Positions 46,188 through 56,304 of a DNA stretch of 64,000 nucleotides are shown here, piece by piece. Source of the DNA: Streptomyces sp. DvalAA-14 (GTDB lineage: Bacteria; Actinomycetota; Actinomycetes; Streptomycetales; Streptomycetaceae); assembly GCF_900091855.1 (NCBI RefSeq), contig NZ_FMCH01000413.1, forward strand, positions 1 to 64,000, in the 5' to 3' direction. Under the pieces are notes generated by a model. The model was not told the DNA's origin. It worked only from the letters and a program-made list of their open reading frames with translations, and did no database searches. Positions within the stretch are counted from its first letter, which is position 1, and the number at the start of each line of letters is the position of its first letter. The position numbers and the translations under genes were made by a program.

Positions 46188-46304
46188 CACCGAGGCGCCG
46201 GAGAGGAGCCGCGGCGGCCCAGCTCAGCCGGCCCGCAGGGCCAGCGTCATCGACTCGACCGCCAGCAGCGGTGCCACATTACGGTCCAGGGCGTCGCGGC
46301 ACGC
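46188..46304 (-). repeat. Extra copy of the holB 3' end
   Basis: 117 bp nearly identical to 46326-46444, including the last 27 codons and the stop of holB (VAPLLAVESMTLALRAG) and about 35 bp beyond. The two copies are in direct tandem, 138-140 bp apart. The extra copy lies after the real stop and is not translated as part of holB. Confidence 0.85.
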
Positions 46305-46363
46305 GGAACGGCCCGAAGGCCACCGCACCGAGGCGGCGGAGAGGCGGGCCGCGGCGGACCCGC

Positions 46364-47590
46364 TCAGCCGGCCCGCAGGGCCAGCGTCATCGACTCGACC
46401 GCCAGCAGCGGTGCCACATTGCGGTCCAGGGCGTCGCGGCACGCCAGGACTGCCTCGATGCGGCGCAGGGTGTGCTCGGGGCGGGAGGAGGAGGCTATCT
46501 GGCGGATGCCGTCCATGGCCTCGGCGTTGGCGACCCGGTCCGGGGAGCGGCCGAGTTGGAGGGTGAGGACGTCGCGGTAGAAGCCGGCCAGGTCGGTCAG
46601 GGCGAGGTCCAGGGTGTCGCGCTGGGTGCGGGTTGAGCGGCGTTTTTGCCGGTCGGCGAGTTCCTTCATGGCGCCGGCGGTGCCGCGTGGCATCCGGCTG
46701 CCCGCGCCGGCCGCGGCGCCCAGGGCAGCGCGCATCTCCTCGGTCTCCTTGCCGTCGACCTCGTCCGCCACCGCCTTCGCGTCCTCGGTGGCCGAGTCGA
46801 CGAGCTCCTGGGCCGCCCGTAGGCAGCCGCCGATGTCGGCGACGCGCAGCGGCAGGCGCAGGACGGTCGCGCGGCGGGAGCGGGCGGTCTCGTCGGCGGC
46901 GAGCCGGCGGGCCCGGCCGATGTGGCCCTGGGTGGCGCGGGCGACCTGGGCGGCCAGCTCGGGGGCGACGCCGTCCCTGCGGGTCAGGACGTCCGCGACG
47001 TCCGCGACCGACGGGGTGCGCAGCGTCAGCAGGCGGCAGCGGGAGCGGATGGTCGGCAGGGCGTCTTCCACCGAGGGGGCGCACAGCAGCCAGACCGTAC
47101 GCGGGGCCGGCTCCTCGACCGCCTTCAGCAGGACGTTGGCGGCGCCCTCCGTCAGGCGGTCGGCGTCCTCCATGAGGATCACCTGCCAGCGGCCGCCGGC
47201 CGGGGAGAGGGAGGCGCGGCGCACCAGCTCGCGGGTGTCCTTGACGCCGATGGAGAGCAGGTCGGTACGGACGGTCTCCACGTCGGCGTGGGTGCCGATG
47301 AGGGTGGTGTGGCAGCCGTCGCAGAACCCGCAGCCGGGGGCGGCGCCGAGTGCCTTGTCGGGGCTGGTGCATTGCAGGGCCGCGGCGAAGGCGCGGGCGG
47401 CGGTGGAGCGGCCGCTGCCCGGCGGGCCGGTGAAGAGCCAGGCGTGCGTCATACGGGAGCCGGAGGTGTTGCTGCGGTCGCTGCGGGCGGTGGTCGACTC
47501 GGCGGTCACCTGGAGGTCGGCGTCCTGGGCGGCCGCGGTCAGTTCCGCGACGGTCCGGGCTTGCCCCACCACGTCGTCCCACACCGTCAT
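46364..47590 (-). CDS. holB: DNA polymerase III delta' subunit
   Basis: 408 residues of the clamp-loader AAA+ family. Visible: WDDVVGQ, Walker A GPPGSGRST, the zinc-binding cysteines CGFCDGC, a Walker-B-like VILMEDADRLTEGAANVLL (DEAD box equivalent) and PTIRSRC (arginine finger SRC). It loads the sliding clamp during replication. The gene is on its own here; thymidylate kinase, its usual upstream neighbour in streptomycetes, is not adjacent. The 3' end is tandemly duplicated. Confidence 0.93.
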   Translation of the reverse strand: MTVWDDVVGQARTVAELTAAAQDADLQVTAESTTARSDRSNTSGSRMTHAWLFTGPPGSGRSTAARAFAAALQCTSPDKALGAAPGCGFCDGCHTTLIGTHADVETVRTDLLSIGVKDTRELVRRASLSPAGGRWQVILMEDADRLTEGAANVLLKAVEEPAPRTVWLLCAPSVEDALPTIRSRCRLLTLRTPSVADVADVLTRRDGVAPELAAQVARATQGHIGRARRLAADETARSRRATVLRLPLRVADIGGCLRAAQELVDSATEDAKAVADEVDGKETEEMRAALGAAAGAGSRMPRGTAGAMKELADRQKRRSTRTQRDTLDLALTDLAGFYRDVLTLQLGRSPDRVANAEAMDGIRQIASSSRPEHTLRRIEAVLACRDALDRNVAPLLAVESMTLALRAG

Positions 47591-48001
47591 CGCCTACCAC
47601 CTCGCCTTGGGTCGTCGTCCGGCACGTTGTCGGCGGCCGCCGAGCGGTACGTCTCGTTCGGTCGCGCTGCCGTCCACCATTCTGCGGCACGCCACTGACA
47701 GCCCGGCGCGGGCGGCACGCGGGGCGGTCGGCGGCGTCCGCCCCGGGGCACGCACCGCCCACCGCTGGGGGCACGCACCGCCCGCCCCCCGGCCGGAACT
47801 CCCCCCGCGCGGTGGAATCGCGACCCGGACGCGCAAACCCCCGCCAACCGACTGCCGAGCGCCCGCCGCCCGCCGCCCGCCGACCGCCGCCCGCCGCCCG
47901 CCGCAAGATCAACTCCGGGGTGCCGTCCCCCAGCCGCCACGCCACGCCCCCGGTCACAGCGTCCGAGCGCCAAGGCGCCAAGGCGCCAAGCCGTCAAAGC
48001 C
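47591..48001. other. Intergenic stretch between holB and the asparagine-synthase-like gene
   Basis: About 410 bp. Contains tandem CCGCCCGCC-type low-complexity runs around 47865-47905. No gene recognised; probably the holB promoter region. Confidence 0.4.
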
Positions 48002-50290
48002 TCACAGCGACAGCCGCTGCACCCCCGAAGCCACCGCCCGCTGCTCCGGCTCTCTCGTGCCGCCGGTCCAGCAGGAACCGCGGCGGGCCAGGAGGCGGCG
48101 CAGCCACAGCTCCACGGAGACGAGTTCGCCCAGCCCGTCGAGGCCTACCGGCTCGCCGCGGGCCGCTGATTCCAGCGCGGTGCGGATCGCGCCGGCCTCG
48201 ATCAGGCCGGCCTCGGCCAGCAGGGGCGCCTCGAAGAGGTCGAGCAGCGGGTCGAGCGAGGCACGCAGGCCGACCCGGGCGGCGGCGCCGGCCACCGAGG
48301 AAGCTGCCGAGGAGGCGCCCCAGCCCGGTGGGAGGTCGCGGACGCCGGCGCCCTGCAGGACCTCGCGCAGCACGTCCGCCCGGGCGCCGGGCCGGACCCG
48401 CAGGGCGGCGGGAAGCGCGCGGCAGGCGCGGACCACCTGGTTGTCGAGGAAGGGCGCGTGCAGGCGCTGCGAGGAGACGGCCGCCGCCTGTTCCAGTACC
48501 CGGAAGTCGGCCGCCTGCCGGGCCAGTGCCGCGCGGGCGCGCCGCTCGCCGGGGCGTTCCATCGGCCAGGGGCGGCGGGCCGCGTCCTGGAGCCGCGCCG
48601 AGACCTCGGCCAGTGCCTCGCCGGTCAGCCAGCGGGCGGCGGGGCCCGGCCGGGCCCAGGCCATCGCGGCGAGCGACGCGCTCAGCGGGCCGGGCGATCC
48701 GCCGCGGCCCGGTTCGCCGAACTCGCGTCGCAGCAGGCGCAGTGCCGCGTCCTCGACGCCCTGCTGGTAGGGGGTGCGGGCCAGTCGCCGGGCGGCCCGG
48801 TAGACGGTGAGCGGCACGGTGAGCGGCACCAGCGCCGAGTGTCCGGTCACCGCGCCGTCCGCCCTGGTCAGCGCGGCGACCGGCCGCAGCAGATGACGGC
48901 GGCGCCGGTCCATCAGCAGGTCCGCGAGCCGCGCCGGGTGGGCGTCGAGGACCTGCCGGGCGCCGTATCCGGTCAGGTGGTCCGCGCCGCCCGCGGCGAG
49001 CCGGCGCCGGTGGCGTTCGGCGATGATCAGCGAGGGGCCGGGCTCGTCGGTGAGCGGGCCGAGCGCGCCGCTGGCCAGGTCCGCGTAGGGCAGCGCCTCC
49101 TCACCGCCGGGGACGACGACGTGGCGCAGGCGCGGGTCGGTGCCCATGGCGCGGGCCCGTTCGAGTTCGGCCACCCGCGCGGTGGCCGCGTAGCCGGAAC
49201 CGGCGCCTCCCACCAGGTCGTTGAAGGTGACGGCGAGCAGCCGCTCCCCGGCCAGCGACCCGGGGCTGCCGGGCAGCGTGCCGGGCATGCCGGGCAGTCC
49301 GGCGGCGAGCAGTGCCAGCGTCGCCGAGGCGCTGCCGCCGGACAGGTCGGCGCCGATCCCGGGCGCCGGCTCCTCGTCGGGGTCGGGTACGAAGCGGGGT
49401 TGCGCCAGCCGGGCCCGTACCGCTTCGACGAGCGCGTCCCGTACGCCCGTTACGGCCGCTTCCGCGTCGGCGGCGGTGGTCGGCTGGTGGCCGGCCGCCA
49501 GGGAGAGGGTCGGTTCGTAGCCGCTGATCTCCGGTGCGCCGTCCCGGAGGATCAGCGCGTGGCCGGGCGGTACGCGGCGCACGCCCAGGTAGGGGGTGCC
49601 GTCGATGAGCGCTTCGGGGGCGTCCGGGCAGGCGAGGGTCGCCGCGAGGTGCGTGACGTCGAGGCCGGCCTCGATCAGGTCGGCGAGCGGCAGCGCGGCG
49701 GTGGCGTACGCCGTACCGCCGGACCAGGGGGTGTGGAAGACCGGGCGGGCGCCGGCCAGGTCGCCCAGGACCGTGATGCGGCGGCCGAGTTGGAGTACGG
49801 CGGTGTAGCTGCCCGGCCAGGCGGTCACATGGCGCAGCGCGCCGCCGCGGGCGGCGACCAGGCCGAGGCGCAGTTCGGCGTCGGTGGCGCCGCAGCGGCC
49901 GAGGACCGCGAGCCGTGCGATGCCGGCGTAGCCGTTGCCGCCGTCGCCCATGCCGGTCCCGGGGCTGGATCCGCCCGGACCGTAAGGCCGCTGCGAGGCG
50001 CTGCCGTTGGCGTAGGAGCTGCCGTACGAGCCGCCGTAGGGGTCGCCGTACGCGCTGCCGGGCGCGCCGCCGTTGTAGGCCGAACCGCTTTTGGCCCCGC
50101 GTCCGTTGCCGCCCGGTCCGGTCGCGTCGCCGTGGACGACGCGGATCTCGTCGGGCCGCCAGTCGCCGACCGCCCACAGCGGATCGATGTCACCCCACAG
50201 GACTTGGGCGCCGACGGGCTGGAGCGAACGGGCCCGGGAGCCGGCAACGGGACCCGCGGCGGCACTGCTCCACCCCACCAACCACCGCAT
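48002..50290 (-). CDS. Asparagine-synthase-like protein
   Basis: 762 residues. The N-terminus resembles the glutamine amidotransferase half (LGDLAGARPVFH, VRRVPPGHALI) but begins MRWLVGW without the catalytic Cys2, so glutaminase activity is unlikely. It has a Gly/Ser/Tyr/Asn-rich insertion around residues 57-108. The synthase half has the PPi-loop-like DLSGGSASATLALLAAG and LHAPFLDNQVVRACRALP, an ATP-dependent amide-bond fold. Free-standing relatives include lasso-peptide cyclases, but no precursor or protease gene is near. The start at 50290 is the first fitting ATG. Confidence 0.78.
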   Translation of the reverse strand: MRWLVGWSSAAAGPVAGSRARSLQPVGAQVLWGDIDPLWAVGDWRPDEIRVVHGDATGPGGNGRGAKSGSAYNGGAPGSAYGDPYGGSYGSSYANGSASQRPYGPGGSSPGTGMGDGGNGYAGIARLAVLGRCGATDAELRLGLVAARGGALRHVTAWPGSYTAVLQLGRRITVLGDLAGARPVFHTPWSGGTAYATAALPLADLIEAGLDVTHLAATLACPDAPEALIDGTPYLGVRRVPPGHALILRDGAPEISGYEPTLSLAAGHQPTTAADAEAAVTGVRDALVEAVRARLAQPRFVPDPDEEPAPGIGADLSGGSASATLALLAAGLPGMPGTLPGSPGSLAGERLLAVTFNDLVGGAGSGYAATARVAELERARAMGTDPRLRHVVVPGGEEALPYADLASGALGPLTDEPGPSLIIAERHRRRLAAGGADHLTGYGARQVLDAHPARLADLLMDRRRRHLLRPVAALTRADGAVTGHSALVPLTVPLTVYRAARRLARTPYQQGVEDAALRLLRREFGEPGRGGSPGPLSASLAAMAWARPGPAARWLTGEALAEVSARLQDAARRPWPMERPGERRARAALARQAADFRVLEQAAAVSSQRLHAPFLDNQVVRACRALPAALRVRPGARADVLREVLQGAGVRDLPPGWGASSAASSVAGAAARVGLRASLDPLLDLFEAPLLAEAGLIEAGAIRTALESAARGEPVGLDGLGELVSVELWLRRLLARRGSCWTGGTREPEQRAVASGVQRLSL

Positions 50291-51226
50291 CGCCGCCTCC
50301 ACAGGCTGTGGACAGCCGGTGCGCGGGCGCCATCGCCGCTCGCCCCGCCTCGTCGCCACGTCTGATGTCCGGAAGACCATGCTGCCACGTGGAAGCGCTG
50401 AAGGAGGCGCAAGGGCGCAGCAAGGGACGACGGGTCGCACGCTCGGGGGGAGCGGGAAACACGCGCGAGACGAAACGTCGGATTCGCGCCAAAGTCTGCG
50501 GCACATGCCGCAGTTGATATGCCGGTGAAATGCCGGTCCGATGCGGGGCCGGCGGCGGGCGGGGGCCGGGCGGCCACCGGCGGGCGGTGGGCTCCGGGGC
50601 TGCGCTGCTCATCCGGTGCTCGTGCGGGGTCCGTGCGGTGCGGTGCGCTCCGTGCCGTGGTGATCAGCGGGTCAACGGCCCGGGAGGCATGTGCCATCCT
50701 CCCGGGCCGGTCCGCCACCCGCGGGGATTGTGGCAGCGGAACCCCTGGCCCGCCCAACCCCGGCAAGCCGCCTGCCGGGGTCGCGGGCCGACCCACGGCC
50801 ACCATGCAAGCGTCGCCGCCGCCGGCCGGACAGAGCGCACGGCCGGGCGCACGGCCACATATACCGGGAGCACAAGCCCGGCCGTGCGCGTGTCGCGCCC
50901 GCCCCCGTGCCTCGATTTTCCACGCCCGCGCAAGGTCGGCATCCAGCCTGTCCGCCGCCCGCGCGCCGGCCGCACAATGGCCGGTAAGGGACTGGTTTCC
51001 GGCCATCCGATTCCAGCCTCTTAACGGTCGGGATGCGGCGAACTACGCTGGGTGTACCCGGTTCGCACCCGTACGCGCGGCTCGGGTGTCCGGCGCATGC
51101 ACCGTGCCTGCTGGGAAACGGCGATCGCGGTGGCTGAATCGGACTCCAGGGAAGGGCGACCCCCGAACCCCATGACATCACCAGGCCGGCCGGCCTGCCC
51201 CCAGCGGCATCACGAGGTGAACCGCA
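50291..51226. other. Long intergenic region (936 bp)
   Basis: Between the asparagine-synthase-like gene and a divergent TPR regulator. Frames exist on both strands, but none has protein-like composition with a credible start. Promoters for both flanking genes are expected here. Nothing else recognised. Confidence 0.45.
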
Positions 51227-52642
51227 GTGAACAGAGAACACCGCGGGCCGAACGAGAAACTCGGCACCCTTCTCGCTCTGGCGGGCATCAGCAACGCCGG
51301 ACTCGCCCGTCGGGTCAACGACTTGGGCGCCCAACGCGGTCTGACGCTGCGTTATGACAAGACCTCGGTGGCCCGCTGGGTCACCAAGGGCATGGTGCCG
51401 CAGGGCGCCGCACCCCATCTGATCGCCGCGGCCATCGGCAGCAAACTCGGCCGCCCCGTCCCGCTGCACGAGATAGGCCTGGCCGATGCCGACCCGGCGC
51501 CCGAGGTCGGCCTGGCGTTCCCCCGGGACGTCGGCGAGGCAGTGAAATCAGCCACCGATCTGTGGCGGTTGGATCTCGCCGGGCGGCGCGGCCCGGGCGG
51601 CGGCGGCATCTGGCAGAGCTTGGCCGGATCTTTCGCAGTGAGCGCTTACGTGACCCCCGCCTCGCGCTGGCTGATCACCCCCGCCGACGCCACGGTGGCC
51701 CGTGACGCTCCTGCCCCCGGTATGGCGCATGTCGGCCACACGGATGTGACCAAGTTGCGCGAGGCCGCCGAGGACGCCCGGCGCTGGGACTCCAAGTACG
51801 GCGGCGGCGACTGGCGTTCGGGCATGGTCCCGGAATGCCTGCGGGTCGAGGCGGCACCGCTGCTGCTCGGCTCGTACAGCGACGACGTGGGCCGCTCGCT
51901 GTTCGGCGCCACCGCCGAACTCACCCGGCTGGCCGGGTGGATGGCCTTCGACACCGGCCAACAGGAGGCCGCGCAGCGCTACTACATCCAGGCGCTGCGA
52001 CTGGCCCGCGCGGCCGCCGATGTCCCCCTGGGCGGCTACGTATTGGCGTCCATGTCGCTCCAGGCCACCTACCGGAACTTCGCCGACGAGGGAGTCGACC
52101 TCGCCCAGGCCGCCCTGGAGCGCAACCGCGGCCTGGCCACCACCCGCACCATGAGCTTCTTCCATCTGGTGGAGGCCCGCGCGCACGCCAAGGCCGGCGA
52201 GGCCCAGGCCTGCGGCGCGTCCCTGGCCGCCGCCGAAGCGCTGCTGGAGCGGGCCCGCGACGGCGACGCCGACCCGAGCTGGCTCGGCTTCTACTCCTAC
52301 GACCGCCTCGCCGCCGACGCCGCCGAGTGCTACCGCGATCTGCGCCTGCCCCGCCAGGTCCAGCGCTTCACCGAGCAGGCCCTGGCCCGCCCCACCGAGG
52401 AGTTCGTCCGCTCGCACGGCCTGCGCCTGGTCGTCTCGGCCGTCGCCGAGCTCGAATCCGGCAACCTCGACGCGTGCTGCGCGGCGGGCGTCAAGGCCGT
52501 CGAGGTCGCCAACCGCATCTCGTCGGCCCGGACCACCGAGTACGTACGGGACCTGCTGCACCGGCTGGAGCCGTACAACGACGAGCCGCGGGTGCTCGAA
52601 CTGCGCGAACGGGCACGGCCGTTGCTGGCGGCGCCCGCGTAA
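51227..52642 (+). CDS. HTH/TPR-type transcriptional regulator
   Basis: 471 residues, GTG start with GAGG about ten bases upstream. The N-terminal region ([19 protein letters not shown] then [12 protein letters not shown]) looks like a DNA-binding helical domain common in streptomycete regulators. The remainder has TPR-like helices ([36 protein letters not shown]). The layout recalls developmental regulators of the Nsd type, but that assignment is uncertain. It ends just before a strong terminator shared with the convergent gene. Confidence 0.75.
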   Translation: MNREHRGPNEKLGTLLALAGISNAGLARRVNDLGAQRGLTLRYDKTSVARWVTKGMVPQGAAPHLIAAAIGSKLGRPVPLHEIGLADADPAPEVGLAFPRDVGEAVKSATDLWRLDLAGRRGPGGGGIWQSLAGSFAVSAYVTPASRWLITPADATVARDAPAPGMAHVGHTDVTKLREAAEDARRWDSKYGGGDWRSGMVPECLRVEAAPLLLGSYSDDVGRSLFGATAELTRLAGWMAFDTGQQEAAQRYYIQALRLARAAADVPLGGYVLASMSLQATYRNFADEGVDLAQAALERNRGLATTRTMSFFHLVEARAHAKAGEAQACGASLAAAEALLERARDGDADPSWLGFYSYDRLAADAAECYRDLRLPRQVQRFTEQALARPTEEFVRSHGLRLVVSAVAELESGNLDACCAAGVKAVEVANRISSARTTEYVRDLLHRLEPYNDEPRVLELRERARPLLAAPA

Positions 52643-52716
52643 CAGGACCGCCTAACGGCCCCGCGTAACAGGACCGCGGACAGTCCCGCGAACAGCCCCG
52701 CTCGGCGCGGGAATAC

Positions 52717-52755
52717 GTGGGCGCCGGTCACCCCCCTCCGGTGACCGGCGCCCAC
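52717..52755. terminator. Strong bidirectional terminator
   Basis: A perfect 15-bp stem, GTGGGCGCCGGTCAC (52717-52731) with GTGACCGGCGCCCAC (52741-52755), and a 9-base C/T-rich loop. It lies between the TPR regulator and the CU044_5270-type gene, which converge. Confidence 0.88.
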
Positions 52756-52775
52756 GGGTTCGAAGTGCCCGGCGA

Positions 52776-53825
52776 TCACTCGAGCTTGTAGGCCGGCCCG
52801 GTGTACAGGTAGACGAAATCCGACACCCGGCCCTGGCGGTCGGTCGAGTCGCTCTGCAGGATGAAACCGGTGTGCGCGTCGATCAGCAGCCGGAATTCAG
52901 CGAAGTCGACCCTGGTCCCGGTTCGGCCGACGCGGTCCTTCCCGGTACCGTCGAGCCGCACTCCCGGCAGCCCGGCCATCACCCGGAAGAGAGCGGCCCG
53001 CAACTTCGGGCTCGCCGGCGAGTTGACCAGCAGGTTCTCGATGCAACCCGCCTCCGACGACGCGAACCCCGGGCTGCGCAGCCGGACCGCCAGCGCGGCC
53101 GGATCGGTGGGCAGCGTTTTCAGCTGGTCCCAGGTGATCTTTTGATCACCGACCGGCCAAAACGTCTTGTAGTCCTTCGGGATGACGGGGCGCTGCCCCC
53201 GCGGGGCACCCTTCGGCAACGTAAAGACGTACAGCGGAGCCCAGGCGTTGTTGATCTTGAACAGAGTTTGGCTGCGGCTGATGTAGTGGGACAGCGGCGG
53301 CTGCGGCCCGCGGGCGTCGGAGAACTGCGAGGTGACTTTCCAGTACGGAGCCTCCTGCGCCTTCTGCCGTGCCGCCTGGTCGGCGACGCCGTTCAGGAAC
53401 ACGGCCGCCGCGTTGGCGCTGGCCGCCGGCCGAGTGCCGCCGAGGTCCACCACCGGCAGCAGACTCGCACCGGTGGCGACCGCGGCGACGATCACGGCGG
53501 CGGGCATCCAATGGCGGCGCAAGCGGCGTACGAGGGTCGCGGTGCGGGCCGGTGCGGGCTCGATGCCCGACTCCACCGCGGCGGCGGCCCGCACCGAGGC
53601 CAGTGCCCCCGCCACCAGCTCATCGGGGGGCGGCGGTACGGTTCCGGCGGTCACCAGGGCGCCCAGGCCGGGGAGTTCGAGGAGTTCGAGGAGTTCGGCG
53701 GTCGAGAAGCCGGTACCGGAACCCCCGTCGGCCAGGAAATCCTCATTGCTGTCGCGGCCGTCGCGGCCGTCACGCTCGGCGCGGCCGTCACGCCCGGCCA
53801 GCAGGTCGTCGGTGTCGCTGCTCAT
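52776..53825 (-). CDS. CU044_5270-type membrane protein, partner of sigma factor
   Basis: 349 residues with an acidic, Gly/Asp/Arg-repeat N-terminus (GRAERDGRDGRD), a single transmembrane helix near residues 110-127 and an extracytoplasmic C-terminal domain ending SDFVYLYTGPAYKLE. This matches the CU044_5270 family often encoded with ECF sigma factors. Its ATG overlaps the sigma stop by four bases (ATGA). A sensor or anti-sigma-like role is inferred from position; no zinc-binding anti-sigma motif is seen. Confidence 0.82.
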   Translation of the reverse strand: MSSDTDDLLAGRDGRAERDGRDGRDSNEDFLADGGSGTGFSTAELLELLELPGLGALVTAGTVPPPPDELVAGALASVRAAAAVESGIEPAPARTATLVRRLRRHWMPAAVIVAAVATGASLLPVVDLGGTRPAASANAAAVFLNGVADQAARQKAQEAPYWKVTSQFSDARGPQPPLSHYISRSQTLFKINNAWAPLYVFTLPKGAPRGQRPVIPKDYKTFWPVGDQKITWDQLKTLPTDPAALAVRLRSPGFASSEAGCIENLLVNSPASPKLRAALFRVMAGLPGVRLDGTGKDRVGRTGTRVDFAEFRLLIDAHTGFILQSDSTDRQGRVSDFVYLYTGPAYKLE

Positions 53826-54634
53826 GCGAGGTCTCCTGTCATGGCGCCGCTCACAGCGGCAGGCGTCAGGGCGTCCCGCAGCCGGGTGCGGGCGCGGTGC
53901 AGCCGGGACCGCGCGGTGCCCTGCGGCACCCCCACCACGTCCGCGGCCTCCGCCGGGGTGAGCTGCTCCCAGATGACCAGCAACAGCAATTCGCGTTCGA
54001 CGCCCGGGAGTTCAGCAAGCGTGTGACGTATCAGGGGCGCCACGGCGGCCGCGTCGAGCCGCTGATCGACCGCCTGCCAGGGGTCCGTGACGGGCTCGGC
54101 GGCCGACGCCCCCGCAGCGCCCGTACTCCACGAAGCCCCGCCCACGCCGCCACCCACGCTCCCGGCCGGTCCCTCGGCCGCCAGTCCCCGCCAGTGCCCG
54201 GCCAGCACATGCCGGGCCACCCCGAACAGCCAGGCCCGTGCCGTACCGCGCGCCGGGTCGAAGCCCGATCGGCCGGCGAAGGCCCGCAGCCACACCTCGG
54301 CCAGCAGATCGTCGGCGGCGGTCGGCGCCCGCCGGGCCAGATAGCCGTGCAGGGGCGCGGAGTGCCGCCCCACCAACGGTTCGAAGGCAGCCGGGTCCCG
54401 TGCCGAGCGGGCCAGCAATGCGGAGTCCCCGTCGGCCGGTTGCTCAGCCGGGCGATCGGCCGGGCGATCGGCCGGGCGATCAACCGGTGGCTCGGCCGGT
54501 CGATCCGCCCGCAGCTCGTCCGGTCGCTCGGCCGGTGGCTCGGCAGCCGTTTCCCCGGGCGGTTGCTCGGCGTCCGGTTCGTGGTCCGCCCGGTCCGGCT
54601 CCGCGCCGTCCCGCGCACCCCGCCGCATCCCCAT
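53822..54634 (-). CDS. RNA polymerase sigma factor, ECF type
   Basis: 270 residues. A long charged N-terminus has RPADRPADRPA repeats. Sigma region 2 has DPAAFEPLVGRHSAPLHGYL and ADDLLAEVWLRAF. Region 4 has LTPAEAADVVGVPQGTARSRLHRAR. The ATG at 54634 has GGAGGGAG about ten bases upstream and is preferred over longer frames. It is co-transcribed with the membrane protein that follows. It likely directs a cell-envelope or stress regulon; targets unknown. Confidence 0.92.
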   Translation of the reverse strand: MGMRRGARDGAEPDRADHEPDAEQPPGETAAEPPAERPDELRADRPAEPPVDRPADRPADRPAEQPADGDSALLARSARDPAAFEPLVGRHSAPLHGYLARRAPTAADDLLAEVWLRAFAGRSGFDPARGTARAWLFGVARHVLAGHWRGLAAEGPAGSVGGGVGGASWSTGAAGASAAEPVTDPWQAVDQRLDAAAVAPLIRHTLAELPGVERELLLLVIWEQLTPAEAADVVGVPQGTARSRLHRARTRLRDALTPAAVSGAMTGDLA

Positions 54635-54794
54635 GGCCCACTCCCTCCGGGCCCGGTCGGTTCCGGCCCCACCCCGTACTTGCCGCTCGCACCCGGCAGC
54701 GTTCGGGGCCGGACCCGGCGGTTGGCCGCCGCAACCGCCATACTCCGGGTGGGAGATGAACCCGCAGGTCGGCAACCACGGAGGAGCCACACCG

Positions 54795-56147
54795 ATGACC
54801 CGCCCCACAACGGACTTCACCGTGATCGGCGCCGGCATCGTAGGCCTGGCCACGGCCTACGCCCTGCAGCAGGCCGCGCCCACGGCGACCGTCACCGTGA
54901 TCGAGAAGGAGCCCGGCCCGGCCCGCCACCAGACCGGGCGCAACAGCGGGGTGATCCACAGCGGCATCTACTACCGCCCGGGCACCCTCAAGTCCCGCTA
55001 CGCGCTGGCGGGTTCGGCCGAGACGCCCAAGTTCGCCGCCGAGCACGGCATCCCGTACGCGATCACCGGCAAGCTGATCGTCGCCACCGCCCCGGCCGAA
55101 CTCCCGCGCCTGCACGCCCTGGTCCAGCGTGGTCGCGAACACGGCCTGGCGGTCCGCGAACTCGGCCCGGCGCAGATCGCCGAGTACGAGCCGGAGGTGG
55201 CCGGCCTGGCCGCCATCCACGTCGGCTCCACCGGCATCTGCGACTTCGGCGCGCTCTGCGCCGCGCTGGCCGACCTCGTCACCGGGGCCGGCGGCAGCAT
55301 CGTCTACGGGGAGCGGGTCACCGCGATCGAGCGGACAGCGGATGGCGAGGTCACCGTCCGTACGACAGCGGGTCGTTCGGCGCCCGAGCATCCGACAGGC
55401 GTCCGGGCGGCAGGCGTCCCTGCGGCAGGCGTCCGGGCGGCAGGCGTCCGGGCGGCAGGCGTCCGTGCGGCCGGCGCGGCCCCGCAGCCGGCGGATCCGG
55501 ACCGGGCGGCCCCCCACCGCACCCGCGTGCTGGTCAACTGCGCCGGCCTGCACAGCGATCGCCTCGCCCGGCTGGCCGGCACCGACCCCGGCATGCGGAT
55601 CGTGCCCTTCCGGGGCGAGTACTACGAACTGGTCCCGGCCCGGCGCGACTTGGTCCGGGGCCTGGTCTATCCGGTGCCCGACCCCGATTTCCCCTTCCTC
55701 GGCGTCCACCTCACCCGGGACGTCCACGGCGGGGTGCACCTGGGCCCCAACGCCGTGCCCGCGCTGGCCCGCGAGGGCTACCTGCGCCGAACCGTCCGGC
55801 TGCGCGACCTCGCCGACACCGTCGCCTTTCCCGGCACCTGGCGGATCGCGCGCCGCCACTGGCGGCACGAGGTCGGCGAGATCCGCCGCTCGCTGTCCAA
55901 GCGGGCCTTCACCGCCGACGCCCGCCGCCTGCTGCCGGCGCTGCGCCCGTCGGACCTGACAGCCGCCCCCGCGGGCGTACGGGCCCAGGCGGTGCTGCCC
56001 GACGGCTCGCTGGTGGACGACTTCCTGTTCGGCGGCGAGGGCCCCTTCGTCCACGTGCTGAACGCACCCTCGCCGGCCGCGACCGCCGCGCTCCCCATCG
56101 GCCGGGAGGTGGCCCGCCGGGCACTGGAGGCGCTGGAGGCGCGGTGA
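54795..56147 (+). CDS. lhgO: L-2-hydroxyglutarate oxidase
   Basis: 450 residues of the FAD-dependent DAO family. FAD-binding VIGAGIVGLATAYAL lies at residues 10-24, then TGRNSGVIHSGIYYRPGTLK, the family signature, FRGEYYELVP and the C-terminal HVLNAPSPAATAALPIG. It oxidises L-2-hydroxyglutarate to 2-oxoglutarate. A pentapeptide repeat AAGVR (tandem 15-bp DNA repeat around 55400-55475) interrupts a loop and makes the protein longer than usual. It is divergent from the sigma factor. Confidence 0.88.
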   Translation: MTRPTTDFTVIGAGIVGLATAYALQQAAPTATVTVIEKEPGPARHQTGRNSGVIHSGIYYRPGTLKSRYALAGSAETPKFAAEHGIPYAITGKLIVATAPAELPRLHALVQRGREHGLAVRELGPAQIAEYEPEVAGLAAIHVGSTGICDFGALCAALADLVTGAGGSIVYGERVTAIERTADGEVTVRTTAGRSAPEHPTGVRAAGVPAAGVRAAGVRAAGVRAAGAAPQPADPDRAAPHRTRVLVNCAGLHSDRLARLAGTDPGMRIVPFRGEYYELVPARRDLVRGLVYPVPDPDFPFLGVHLTRDVHGGVHLGPNAVPALAREGYLRRTVRLRDLADTVAFPGTWRIARRHWRHEVGEIRRSLSKRAFTADARRLLPALRPSDLTAAPAGVRAQAVLPDGSLVDDFLFGGEGPFVHVLNAPSPAATAALPIGREVARRALEALEAR

Positions 56148-56304
56148 GGGGCGATGGGCGTAAGGGCCCGTCGGGGATAAGGGAGGGGGACGGCGGCCCG
56201 CGCACGCCGCGGCCCCTGACCAGGGCAGTGTCCGCCCGGCCGGCCCGCTCGCCGAGCGGGCCCGGGCAGGCGTCGGTGCCCGGCCCCGTAGAATTGACGG
56301 CACT

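Noticed and set aside
46614-48770. 718-codon plus-strand frame across holB and beyond
   Set aside because: Antisense to holB and the asparagine-synthase-like gene; composition dominated by Ser, Arg and Ala.
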